NCBI GenBank assembly: GCA_036268595.1
Contig: DATATW010000145.1
Coordinates: 1 to 64,000 of the forward strand
DNA length: 64,000 nucleotides
Source of the DNA: Gp1-AA145 sp036268595
Lineage (GTDB): Bacteria; Acidobacteriota; Terriglobia; Terriglobales; Acidobacteriaceae
Direction: 5' to 3'
Within the stretch, counting starts at the first letter, position 1. Every line of letters starts with the position of its first letter. The notes below the pieces were generated by a model, which worked only from the letters and a program-made list of their open reading frames with translations, searched no databases and was not told the origin of the DNA. Position numbers and translations under genes: made by a program. Positions 32,314-40,369 of this stretch are shown in pieces.

Positions 32314-33090
32314 CTATTGCATGGTGAACTTGAGCTTGTCGAGATAAACCGCGTAAGGCGTTTTGTAACGGTTCCCATCGAGCTGGTAGTTGATGGTGAT
32401 TCCGTGCCAGGAAGTTGAAGTCGGAGAATAGGTACGATTCAGGACCGCGGTCTTTCCGTTCAGCGTGATCGATTTGAACAATAAGTGGTTACTCGATGTG
32501 CGCTGGACCTGAATGATCAAATGGTTCCACGCGCCACTGATCGGATTACAAGCCACGCCGGTCGGCGACCACTTGTGATTCACGTTGTCGTAGATGTCCC
32601 ATTGATGGCCACCTGCTACCCGGCATTCGTGTCCCCATATGAAAGACTTTCCGCCGGTGAACTGGTTGATATCGAACTCCAGCGCCTGAGCAACGCTGGC
32701 TTTTGCAATCCAGAAATACACGTCATACGTAAAAGTGTGCATCGAAGCACCCAGGGTGTGGTTGGTATCGGGCAGGCCAACCGAGGAGAAAGATCCGAGC
32801 AGGTGGTTGTTCCAGAGCACGTCACCCCATTGCGTTGTGCCTGCCCCGTAATAGGACTTGGTTGAGATGCCATCCATCGACGGGGAACTCACTTTGGGAG
32901 TCCATGACCATTTCAGCCTGTACCCGGTGGAACTGCAGCTGGAACAAATGCCCCAGCTCGGTGGCAGCAGGGCATAGCCCGACCAGCCCTTCTTGGATTG
33001 CAAATCGGAAAAAGTTTTCGAGGCTGCAAACGATGAAAGCGAAAGCGATAGGCAGAGGCACACGATTGCTAGGAATTTCTCACATCTCAT
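32314..33090 (-). CDS. Secreted protein of unknown function, probable beta-sandwich
   Basis: 258 residues with a signal peptide (KFLAIVCLCLSLSLSSFAA). The mature part is rich in Trp, Ser, Thr and Tyr: SKKGWSGYALLPPSWGICSSC, HTFTYDVYFWIAKAS, GAWNHLIIQVQRTSSNHLLFKS and YAVYLDKLKFTMQ. A repeated strand pattern ending in NLDKLKF-like residues resembles concanavalin-type jelly-roll proteins of Acidobacteriota (low confidence). Cysteines C48, C51 (CSSC) could form a disulfide with others. Start ATG 33090 with GGAG upstream. Function not known. Confidence 0.6.
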   Translation of the reverse strand: MRCEKFLAIVCLCLSLSLSSFAASKTFSDLQSKKGWSGYALLPPSWGICSSCSSTGYRLKWSWTPKVSSPSMDGISTKSYYGAGTTQWGDVLWNNHLLGSFSSVGLPDTNHTLGASMHTFTYDVYFWIAKASVAQALEFDINQFTGGKSFIWGHECRVAGGHQWDIYDNVNHKWSPTGVACNPISGAWNHLIIQVQRTSSNHLLFKSITLNGKTAVLNRTYSPTSTSWHGITINYQLDGNRYKTPYAVYLDKLKFTMQ

Positions 33091-33367
33091 TACATATCTC
33101 CAGCTTGGTTTATTGGTCCCGCTTGGTTAGTGGCGAGTTGTGAGGATCGTAACTACTGATCAACTTAGGATAAAGAGAAACCTTAGGAACTTACAGTCAG
33201 TAGTGCATCTTCTCTAGAGTGAAAACCTTAACTCGTGACATTGTTCGCTGAATCAGCTCACGTTTCGATGGTGAATCTCGGACCACGTACGCTGCCCGGC
33301 ATCTCTCTATTTCGGGAATGCATCAAAGCAGTTGTTGTAATCCTGCGGTCCGGGGGGCGATTTCAGT

Positions 33368-33988
33368 ATGTCCGTCGAAGGCTCTAAAGAACCTGATCCT
33401 GCTTTGGTTCTCAGTTCCCGCTCCACCGAACCTGATAGCCCTTCTCCGCAAAACTATTTGACCGACCAGTCCGGAACTTTCTCCAACTCTGTTGACCGAG
33501 TAAACGTTCCTTTTGCGGATTTTGTGGGACGTTGTTTTTTGCGCGGCTGTCTATGGGGTGATTTGCTGATTTCATGGATTCGCAAAAAACAAGCTCACTC
33601 TGACGCGAGTATTGTGTCAGAGACTAACTGGACTTATCATTTTCACGTAATGGGTTGGTGGCGTTCATCCCTGGGAGCGGTCTCTTGCACTGCGGCCGCC
33701 GGCTGTTTGATTCCGTTCGTGTCCAGAACTTCTCTTAGGGCGGTTATTCCTCTGCTGTTCTTGTTGGTGATACTTTATGTGGCGCTGCGCTTTGGAAACG
33801 TGGCAGGAATGATTGGAACCGTTTGTGCCGCTCTGGTGTTTGAGATTTTCCTATTCAAGCCGACATTGAGCCTTGCTATCCACAACTCCGTCGCTAGAAA
33901 TCATTTGATCTCGATGGTGATTTTAGGGGTCTGCGCGTCCGAATTATTGGGGCGACGCAAGCGATCGGTCGAATACAAGCCGTGGTGA
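33368..33988 (+). CDS. Short membrane protein with a KdpD-like DUF4118 domain
   Basis: 206 residues. A polar N-terminal part of about 80 residues has no recognisable motif. It is followed by four hydrophobic helices: SLGAVSCTAAAGCLIPF, AVIPLLFLLVILYVALRF, GMIGTVCAALVFEIFLFKP and HLISMVILGVCASELLG. The helix 2-3 part (RFGNVAGMIGTVCAALVFEIFLF) strongly resembles DUF4118, the membrane part of KdpD sensor kinases. The kinase domain that usually follows is missing, so it is either a stand-alone protein or a truncated kinase. The tRNA remnant lies 26 bases downstream. Confidence 0.65.
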   Translation: MSVEGSKEPDPALVLSSRSTEPDSPSPQNYLTDQSGTFSNSVDRVNVPFADFVGRCFLRGCLWGDLLISWIRKKQAHSDASIVSETNWTYHFHVMGWWRSSLGAVSCTAAAGCLIPFVSRTSLRAVIPLLFLLVILYVALRFGNVAGMIGTVCAALVFEIFLFKPTLSLAIHNSVARNHLISMVILGVCASELLGRRKRSVEYKPW

Positions 33989-34013
33989 CAGGAGCGGAGC
34001 AAAAATTAAGACA

Positions 34014-34062
34014 TGGAGCCGACGAGCGGACTTGAACCGCTGATCTGCCGATTACGAAATCT
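34014..34062 (-). pseudogene. tRNA-Thr(CGT) 3'-half remnant (candidate att site)
   Basis: Read on the minus strand, this 49-base piece has an anticodon loop with CGT (complement at 34054-34056), the 3' anticodon stem TCGGC, variable loop, an intact T-arm (AGCGG TTCAAGT CCGCT), the 3' acceptor strand CGTCGGC, discriminator T and an encoded CCA. The 5' side (34063-34092) does not pair: its would-be acceptor strand GGGCTAG does not match CGTCGGC, and the D-arm and 5' anticodon stem are degenerate. This is a non-functional copy of the 3' half of a tRNA gene, the usual mark left at one end of an integrated element. Confidence 0.68.
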
Positions 34063-34299
34063 GCCCGGCGAGTCGCTCTACGCTAGCCCCGTTTCTCTTC
34101 AGTAGCGTTCGTACACAGCAATGTATGTCGATGCACCTCATTCTGCACAGACCGGACAGGACAGCGAATTCGAGCGATGTTCAGCCGGAATCGATCATCC
34201 CAAAACCTGCTGCTTGGTTACGAACTTGTTTAGTGGATTGGTAACAACCAAATCATCCGACCACAAAGTTGCCTCGTGCAATCAAGCAAAAAATACGAA

Positions 34300-34320
34300 G
34301 CCGGAGCATCGCTCTCCGGC
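34300..34320 (-). terminator. Hairpin terminator of the KimA-like gene
   Basis: Stem GCCGGAG / CTCCGGC with a seven-base loop. On the minus strand it is followed by a T-rich run (TATTTTTT), fitting an intrinsic terminator 34 bases past the end of the transporter gene at 34354. Confidence 0.7.
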
Positions 34321-34353
34321 GGAGGTCTGTGACGCCGTCTGAATCCACTTCAT

Positions 34354-36276
34354 CTAAGACCGGAGATACCAGGGTACGCTGATGACAATGATTCTCCCGT
34401 TGCCTTTGGTATAAAGAACTACTTTGAGGGCGGTGGCGCGCTGATTGTGAAGTAGGTAGTAATACCACTTCCTTTCTACAATTTCGGGGACAAGCACGGA
34501 GATCAATCGGTCCGGATGAACGCGTTCAAGCTCGAGGATGTATTTGAAAATTGGGGTAATCACGAGGCGATAGGGGGATCGCAGGATCACTAATTCAGGA
34601 GGTTTCAATCGGGCCTGCGCGGCCGGTCGTTCGACATAATCGTTCCAGACCCTGAGCAGTTCATTTTTATCAGAGGTTTCATCTTCACCTTCCGGAGCAA
34701 TATGTAGGACGAACAAATCCTGCGACAGGGTGTAAGCAAAACGCAGAGCTTTCTCCGCTACTCGGCTCCAGCGTTGCAGCGGCATGACGATAATCGGAGG
34801 TGCAATACCCTTGAGGTGCGCAGGTTTGTGGCTGGCGGTTTCTCGGATGATCATCCGATAATGGCGATGAACCGCGAACATCAGCAACATGAATCCCGGA
34901 ATGGCCAGCACCGTGATCCACGCGCCTTCGGCAAACTTTGCCACAATGACCACACAGGTTGTGAGCCCTGTAGCGACGGCGCCTATCCCATTTACTAGCA
35001 TGCTGCCGCGAGCACCGGGCCGTTCGCTTTTTCGCCAATGCATTACCATCCCGGCCTGCGAAAGCGTGAACGCCATGAACGCGCCCACCGCAAAGAGCGG
35101 GATCAATCGGTCCGTCACTCCTCGGAATGTGATCAGCAGAACTCCGGCAAGAATCGCCAGCGCAAAAACCCCGAAGGAAAAGACCAGGCGACGTCCGCGG
35201 ATAGTAAATAGATAAGGAAGATACCCGTCTTCCGCGATGGCGTGACAGAGCCGTGGAAAATCTGCGAACGACGTGTTGGCTGAGAGCGCGAGTACCGTGA
35301 GCACCGCGGTCATGCTAACGAAATATAAGATGCCTCTGCCGCTCACCGCTGCTGTCAGTTGAGACAGCACGCTCTCGTAACCGGGTTGGCCGGGCTGCGT
35401 AGCAGCAATCCCGTAGGCGCGGCAAAGGTACGCAATGCCCGCGAGCAACAGAATCAGAATTCCGATGATGATGGTCAAAGTCATGCGAGCGTGTTTAACT
35501 CTGGGTTCGCGAAAGGCTTGTACGCCATTGCTTACAGCTTCCACCCCCGTCATTGCAGTACAACCGCTGGAGAACGCTTTAACGAGCAGCCAAAGGCTGA
35601 CGGCAGTCATCGCTGGTCCGGGTGTCGGGATGGGGGCGGCTGGCACGGGATGTCCACCGTGAGACAAGGTCTTGATAAGACCGGTGACAATCACTACGCC
35701 CAAGCAGGCAACGAACACATAAGTTGGAGCCATGAAAGCCAACCCTGCCTCGCGGACTCCGCGCAGATTCATCAGCGTGAGAATAACCAGGATCAACAGG
35801 CAAAGGCCAAGCGTGTACGGCTGCAGCAATGGTAAGGCTGAAACCATTGCGCCCACGCCCGCGGAGATGCCCACCGCAACGTTCAGAGTGTAGTCAATCA
35901 TCAACGATGCCCCTGCCAGCAAACCCGCACTCCTGCCCAGGTTGGCTGAGGCCACGATGTATGAGCCGCCACCGTTCGGATACGCAGCGATCGTCTGACG
36001 GTAGGAAAAGAAAACAATGCTGAGCAGAATAGTGATCGTCAGGCTGAGGGGGACGATATACCCGGAAGCCGCTACCCCGAGCGGGATTAGCATAGTTAGT
36101 GCCGCCTCCGGACCGTAAGCGGCGGAACTTAATGCATCGAGGCCAAAGACGGGAACACCTGCCGCGGGCCCCACTCGTTCCTTCACATCATCTTCAGAAG
36201 AAAGGGGACGGCCGAACAGGAGATCCAGGATCGATTTCCGGCTAGGGAGCGTTGCGGCTTGTTGGATCACGCGCAC
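34354..36276 (-). CDS. APC-superfamily transporter, KimA-like
   Basis: 640 residues. About 12 membrane helices are followed by a cytosolic C-terminal domain with a universal-stress-like fold (residues ~500-620: LKGIAPPIIVMPLQRWSRVAEKALRFAYTLS in outline). The membrane part matches the KimA (YdaO) K+/H+ symporter type: GLDALSSAAYGPEAALTMLIP, YRQTIAAYPNGGGSYIVA, LMIDYTLNVAVGISAGVGA. In Firmicutes KimA is inhibited by cyclic di-AMP. The start is GTG at 36276 or 36270; no strong ribosome site. Potassium uptake under osmotic stress is the most likely role; another amino-acid-type substrate cannot be excluded. Confidence 0.82.
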   Translation of the reverse strand: MRVIQQAATLPSRKSILDLLFGRPLSSEDDVKERVGPAAGVPVFGLDALSSAAYGPEAALTMLIPLGVAASGYIVPLSLTITILLSIVFFSYRQTIAAYPNGGGSYIVASANLGRSAGLLAGASLMIDYTLNVAVGISAGVGAMVSALPLLQPYTLGLCLLILVILTLMNLRGVREAGLAFMAPTYVFVACLGVVIVTGLIKTLSHGGHPVPAAPIPTPGPAMTAVSLWLLVKAFSSGCTAMTGVEAVSNGVQAFREPRVKHARMTLTIIIGILILLLAGIAYLCRAYGIAATQPGQPGYESVLSQLTAAVSGRGILYFVSMTAVLTVLALSANTSFADFPRLCHAIAEDGYLPYLFTIRGRRLVFSFGVFALAILAGVLLITFRGVTDRLIPLFAVGAFMAFTLSQAGMVMHWRKSERPGARGSMLVNGIGAVATGLTTCVVIVAKFAEGAWITVLAIPGFMLLMFAVHRHYRMIIRETASHKPAHLKGIAPPIIVMPLQRWSRVAEKALRFAYTLSQDLFVLHIAPEGEDETSDKNELLRVWNDYVERPAAQARLKPPELVILRSPYRLVITPIFKYILELERVHPDRLISVLVPEIVERKWYYYLLHNQRATALKVVLYTKGNGRIIVISVPWYLRS

Positions 36277-36585
36277 GGTTGCAAGTACGGTTTAGATGCC
36301 GCACTCGCGCCGGTTGAGCAGCCAATCAGAAGCAGTGGCCCTGAACCGCTCCAGCCCTCAAGGCCTGCTTCGCCTTGAGGTTTACGTCGAGAGTCGTATG
36401 TCAAATTCTGACCTTCGGTAAAACCGTTCTTACCTACTGTTTCGGAGTCCCCGCTGATTCTCTTGAGGAATTGTTTCAAGTCCGCAACCGTCACTAGGAT
36501 CAGGTTTAAGGACGCATTCATAAAGAGTGTGATCATCAATTCCAAAGAATCGGTCTAAAAGGACACAGAGATAGGAGAGAATTTT
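36277..36585. other. Divergent intergenic region
   Basis: About 309 bases between the divergent transporter and BON-protein genes. It holds a hairpin at about 36358-36380 (arms CTCAAGG and CCTTGAG) and presumably the promoters of both genes. No convincing gene is seen; a 92-codon minus-strand frame here has no recognisable sequence and no ribosome site. Confidence 0.4.
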
Positions 36586-37251
36586 ATGGCAACCGCGACA
36601 CTAATCAAGACTGACGAGGAAATTCAACAGGACGTGCTCGCTGAACTGAAGTGGGATGCCCGGGTTCAACCCAATGAGATCGGGGTATCCGTAAAAGACG
36701 GAATCGTTACGCTCACAGGCTGGGTGGACTCCTATCTCAAGAAGTGGACTGCTGAGGATATCGCTCACCGGGTGTCTGGCGTCAAAGCCGTGGCCAATGA
36801 TCTTGAGATCAAACTGGCGACCGAGCGCACGGACCCCGATATTGCAGAGTCGGCTTTACACGCAATCGAGTGGGATGCCTTTGTGCCATCTGACAAGGTC
36901 CAAGTTACGGTTTCGAAAGGTTGGGTAACGCTGAGGGGCGAAGTCGAATGGCAATATCAGCGCGAAGATGCAGAGCGTGTGGTCCGGCGCCTCTCCGGCG
37001 TAAAAGGAGTCACCAATCTCATCACCGTGAAGCCTCGTGCTAGTGCTTCTGAACTCAAGCGCAAGATCGAAGATGCATTAGTGCGAAATGCAGAGATTGA
37101 CGCCAATAAGATCACCGTCGAGGTGCAAGGCAGCAAAGCGATCCTAAAAGGTAGGGTGCGCGCCTGGGCGGAGAGAGAAGAGGCGGAGCGAACAGCATGG
37201 TCGGCTCCCGGGATCACATCCGTGGACAATCGAATCACGCTCGAGGTTTAG
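36586..37251 (+). CDS. Protein with three BON domains
   Basis: 221 residues made of three BON domains (about 10-75, 84-149, 155-221), each showing the pattern alpha-beta-beta with V.V.V..G.V.L.G.V: NEIGVSVKDGIVTLTGWVD, DKVQVTVSKGWVTLRGEVE, NKITVEVQGSKAILKGRVR. Each ends with a conserved turn (GVKAVANDLEI, GVKGVTNLITV, GITSVDNRITL). No signal peptide is present, unlike OsmY, so it is probably cytoplasmic. BON proteins bind membranes or carbohydrates and are often osmotically induced. Strong AGGAGAG ribosome site. First gene of the cassette repeated in decayed form at 50.9-52.4 kb. Confidence 0.9.
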   Translation: MATATLIKTDEEIQQDVLAELKWDARVQPNEIGVSVKDGIVTLTGWVDSYLKKWTAEDIAHRVSGVKAVANDLEIKLATERTDPDIAESALHAIEWDAFVPSDKVQVTVSKGWVTLRGEVEWQYQREDAERVVRRLSGVKGVTNLITVKPRASASELKRKIEDALVRNAEIDANKITVEVQGSKAILKGRVRAWAEREEAERTAWSAPGITSVDNRITLEV

Positions 37252-37373
37252 CGGAAAGTCGAGGCGGACAAGCACCGCCTCACCACCGCTGCTATCGACC
37301 GTCAGACTTGCCTCTCGAACCGACTCGAATTTGCGACGAAGAAAACGTTTGGTGTGTGAAGGAGGGCTTCTTT

Positions 37374-37934
37374 ATGGCGACGTATAGTCGAAGCAAACCG
37401 CGCTCATTAGCTTGGGTAGTGCTTGTCCCCATGCTATTCCTGATTTCGGCGATGTCATGGCCGCAGCGTCAAAATGACGAGAACCCCGAAGTCACTCGAC
37501 TCCTTGAAGATGCTCGAGCGAAGGCGGCAGTATTGAGTCGCGATGCCGACGAGATGGAGGCGCTGACGCGCTCTGCGGTTAGCTGGCAGACGCATGCGTC
37601 AATGCTGGACACAATCAAGGAGGATGTGAACGAGTTGGCGCGTGATGTAGAGAAGCTGACGGCCGCGCGTCGTAACGCTTCTCCATGGCAGCAGCAGGCG
37701 ATCGATCGAATGTTGCCGATGATGCGGGAGTTGGCGGCCAATACCACCGCAGCCATCAATCACCTGAAGGAGCAGCCATCGCGGCCGACCTCTCCCTCAT
37801 ACGCCGAATATCTCCGGCAGAACGCCGAAACCTCACGGGAACTCTCCGACATGATTTCGTCGTTCCTCCAATACGGCCAAACTCGTGCGAAGCTGCAGCG
37901 ACTGGAGCAGCGACTCGAGCTCGCGAGTAAGTAG
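37374..37934 (+). CDS. Secreted helical protein of unknown function (cassette copy A)
   Basis: 186 residues with a signal peptide (SLAWVVLVPMLFLISAMSW). Start at ATG 37374 with AGGAGGG at ideal spacing. The mature part is almost entirely helical with coiled-coil-like heptads: DEMEALTRSAVSWQTHASML, IKEDVNELARDVEKLTAARR, MMRELAANTTAAINHLKEQ, YAEYLRQNAETSRELSDMIS. No known family is recognised. A clear paralogue is encoded at 51041-51589. The preceding neighbour is the BON protein and the following one the DUF6600 protein, in both places, so it belongs to a conserved cassette. Confidence 0.82.
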   Translation: MATYSRSKPRSLAWVVLVPMLFLISAMSWPQRQNDENPEVTRLLEDARAKAAVLSRDADEMEALTRSAVSWQTHASMLDTIKEDVNELARDVEKLTAARRNASPWQQQAIDRMLPMMRELAANTTAAINHLKEQPSRPTSPSYAEYLRQNAETSRELSDMISSFLQYGQTRAKLQRLEQRLELASK

Positions 37935-37975
37935 TTGGAGACTGGCACATTTCTCGAGGCATAGCCGCGACGTAC

Positions 37976-39862
37976 GTGTGTCAAATCAGAAGTCACATGA
38001 GTGTATCGCAGAAAAAGTCGAACGAGCTCGATCTGGCGCCGATGTTGCCTTCTCGAACTAGAGTTCCTGCCGAGCGTAAATCCCGAAACTTACTTTCCAC
38101 GCAGCTGACGATTCTGGTTACCACATTATTGTTATTGGCGCGGGCAGTGTCAGCCGCACCGCCGCAAGAGGCCGGTTCCCCGAGCAGCTCAGCAGACAAT
38201 CCCCCGGCGCGAGTTGCGCGCATTAGCTATTTGAATGGCAATGTCTCGTTCTTGCGGGCAGGACTAGATCAATGGAGCCAGGCAGCGCTCAATTTCCCGG
38301 TAACCACTGGTGATCGCATCTACACGGACTCTAACGCCAGAGCAGAACTCGAGGTTGGGTCATCAGCAGTGCGCCTATCGAAATCGACCGATCTGACGGT
38401 CACAAATCTGAACGATCACATCATGCAGCTTAGTTTAGAGCAGGGAACGATCCGGCTGACCGTCTATGAGTTGCCATCGGGCGATACGACAGAGGTTGAT
38501 ACGCCGAATGGAGCGCTCACCGTTCACGACCGCGGCAAGTACCGTGTTGAAACCGATCCGAGCGGTGAGAGTACGCTCGTGGCCGTTTTCACCGGCAGCC
38601 TGGAAATAAGCGACGGAGACTTTTCCCAAACACTACAAGCCGGAGAAGCAGCCAGATTGATAGGTGAAAATCCAGTTCAGGTTGAATCTGTTCCTATTCC
38701 AACTCCTGACCACTTCGATCAGTGGAGCGATGAACGTGATCGGCGTATGGAGTCCTCCGAGTCAGCGAGATACGTCAATCCTTACACTCCGGGTTTCTCC
38801 GATCTTGACGAGTACGGCCACTGGGTAGATGTCGCAGACTACGGTCCAGTTTGGTATCCAGTGGTCGCCGCAGGTTGGGTCCCGTACCGATTCGGCCATT
38901 GGGTTTGGATAGATCCGTGGGGTTGGACCTGGGTCGAAGACGAGCCATGGGGATTCTGTCCCTTTCACTTTGGACGGTGGGCATTCATCGGAACAGCTTG
39001 GGGATGGATTCCGGGGCCGTTTGCGATGGTGCCGGTTTATGCGCCAGCTCTGGTCGCATTCCTTGGAGGTCCTGGATTCGGAATCAATACTGATCTGGTG
39101 GGCTGGTTCCCGCTGGGACCGGCAGATCCTTTCTTCCCTTGGTACCACTACACCGGCGACTATTTGCGCGTGGTAAACGTAACCAATGTCAGGAATGTCA
39201 CAAATATCACGAACATTCTGAATGTCACCGACGTTCACAAAGTTCATTACGCATATCGGACGGTTGCGACTACGGCTGTTCCTAAAGATGTCTTCAGTAG
39301 CGGACAGCCAGTTGCCCATCATGCGGTTAAGCTCCCTCCGCAACAGATCGAGAGGGCACAAGTCATTCCACATCCAGCTGTCAATCCGACCACGCGAGCA
39401 GGTATGCCGGGGAAGCCTGTGCCCGCTCCTCCGATTCGGAATCCGCGCCCGATTAGTGCTGCGAGACAGGCACCGGGTTCCGAACGAGCCGGAGTTGCAA
39501 GAAATCCGAATGCTGCCGCTGAGACTAGAAACGTTCCGCCACACCAGAATACTGGCCGGCCTGCACCGCCAGAAGCAAGCACACGAACTGCACCCCCGGC
39601 ACACCCGTCTGCGGGTGCGCCAAGAATTTCACCGCACGTTATCGCAAGGATTCCACCGCCACCACCCATAGTGCCTTTCGATCAACGGCGTCCCGCCATG
39701 GTCGAGCATCCGGGCCGGCCCCTTGAGCCGTCGCAGGTTGACAACCTGCGAGCCGGCAGACCGGTCGGCCCGATGCGCGACCAGGAGTTTCCACCGCACC
39801 TTATGCCGGTGCTTCGGGAAGCACCTAGACTTCCGGCGCGACCCAGACCCCCTCATCGATAA
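37976..39862 (+). CDS. FecR / DUF6600-domain protein with Pro-rich tail
   Basis: About 628 residues (GTG 37976; ATG 37997 is an alternative). Order: hydrophobic anchor (LTILVTTLLLLARAVSAAPP), a FecR-type domain (ARISYLNGNVSFLRAG; SSAVRLSKSTDLTVTNL), then the DUF6600 Trp-rich module near residues 265-400: YGHWVDVADYGPVWYPV, YRFGHWVWIDPWGWTWVED and GRWAFIGTAWGWIPG. A run of Asn-Val repeats (NVTNVRNVTNITNILNVTDV) follows, and the last third is Pro/Arg/Ala-rich. The protein is probably anchored in the periplasm or exposed at the surface. A decayed homologue is at 51600-52047. Confidence 0.83.
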   Translation: MCQIRSHMSVSQKKSNELDLAPMLPSRTRVPAERKSRNLLSTQLTILVTTLLLLARAVSAAPPQEAGSPSSSADNPPARVARISYLNGNVSFLRAGLDQWSQAALNFPVTTGDRIYTDSNARAELEVGSSAVRLSKSTDLTVTNLNDHIMQLSLEQGTIRLTVYELPSGDTTEVDTPNGALTVHDRGKYRVETDPSGESTLVAVFTGSLEISDGDFSQTLQAGEAARLIGENPVQVESVPIPTPDHFDQWSDERDRRMESSESARYVNPYTPGFSDLDEYGHWVDVADYGPVWYPVVAAGWVPYRFGHWVWIDPWGWTWVEDEPWGFCPFHFGRWAFIGTAWGWIPGPFAMVPVYAPALVAFLGGPGFGINTDLVGWFPLGPADPFFPWYHYTGDYLRVVNVTNVRNVTNITNILNVTDVHKVHYAYRTVATTAVPKDVFSSGQPVAHHAVKLPPQQIERAQVIPHPAVNPTTRAGMPGKPVPAPPIRNPRPISAARQAPGSERAGVARNPNAAAETRNVPPHQNTGRPAPPEASTRTAPPAHPSAGAPRISPHVIARIPPPPPIVPFDQRRPAMVEHPGRPLEPSQVDNLRAGRPVGPMRDQEFPPHLMPVLREAPRLPARPRPPHR

Positions 39863-39874
39863 CGAGAGAAAATC

Positions 39875-40246
39875 ATGCCAGTTAAACTGAACCGAACCGC
39901 GTTCAATCATGCCAAGCAGCTGATCAACCAACATAAAGTCATAATCGACGAGAAGGATGCGTGGAGCGAACATCAGCCCCCAACTCAGCAAGAAAATGAG
40001 TTCATTCGCCTGCATGGCTTTCACCAGTACAGCAACTGGTATCTGGGAATCGACGACGCACAGGATGCGGAAACCAAGCGCAGGTATAGGTTTCCATATG
40101 GGGACTTCAAAAAGGTGCATCGTTGCGGCGTTCTGTCGGCAGAAAGCCGCGCGGGACAATATAAACACCTCGATGTAGAGAAGGCGGCGGCACACTTGCA
40201 CGGCATGATTGACGAACTCGCACACGGCTCCAAAGCCGCCGATTGA
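39875..40246 (+). CDS. Small conserved protein of unknown function (cassette copy A)
   Basis: 123 residues, soluble, no signal peptide. Conserved segments shared with the copy at 52075-52383: DAWSEHQP, ENEFI, YLGIDD, KRRYRFPYGDFKKVHRCGV, AESRAGQYKH, EKAAAHLHGMIDE. The His/Cys content (HRC, HLHG) suggests possible metal binding, but no family is recognised. It lies 12 bases after the DUF6600 gene (GAGAG ribosome site) and is the last gene of the cassette. The high protein similarity but many silent differences between the copies suggest long-lasting selection. Confidence 0.8.
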   Translation: MPVKLNRTAFNHAKQLINQHKVIIDEKDAWSEHQPPTQQENEFIRLHGFHQYSNWYLGIDDAQDAETKRRYRFPYGDFKKVHRCGVLSAESRAGQYKHLDVEKAAAHLHGMIDELAHGSKAAD

Positions 40247-40369
40247 TTTGTCTAAACCGTTCTCATCGTCAGAGCATCGATCTATTCAGGCGGCACGGCT
40301 AGTAGAAGGCATCCAGCAGATCAGGTGCAGCCGTTCAAAAAGATCTCGAGCTTGAAACCGGAGGCTGAA

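Noticed and set aside
34014..34092. Complete tRNA-Thr gene on the minus strand
   Set aside because: The overall length fits, but the 5' acceptor strand, D-arm and 5' anticodon stem do not pair with the conserved 3' half, so it is treated as a remnant.
36267..36545. 92-codon minus-strand frame upstream of the transporter
   Set aside because: Overlaps the promoter region, no family and no ribosome site.
37197..37373. N-terminal extension of the helical cassette protein
   Set aside because: It overlaps the end of the BON gene; the ATG at 37374 has an ideal ribosome site and opens a signal peptide.
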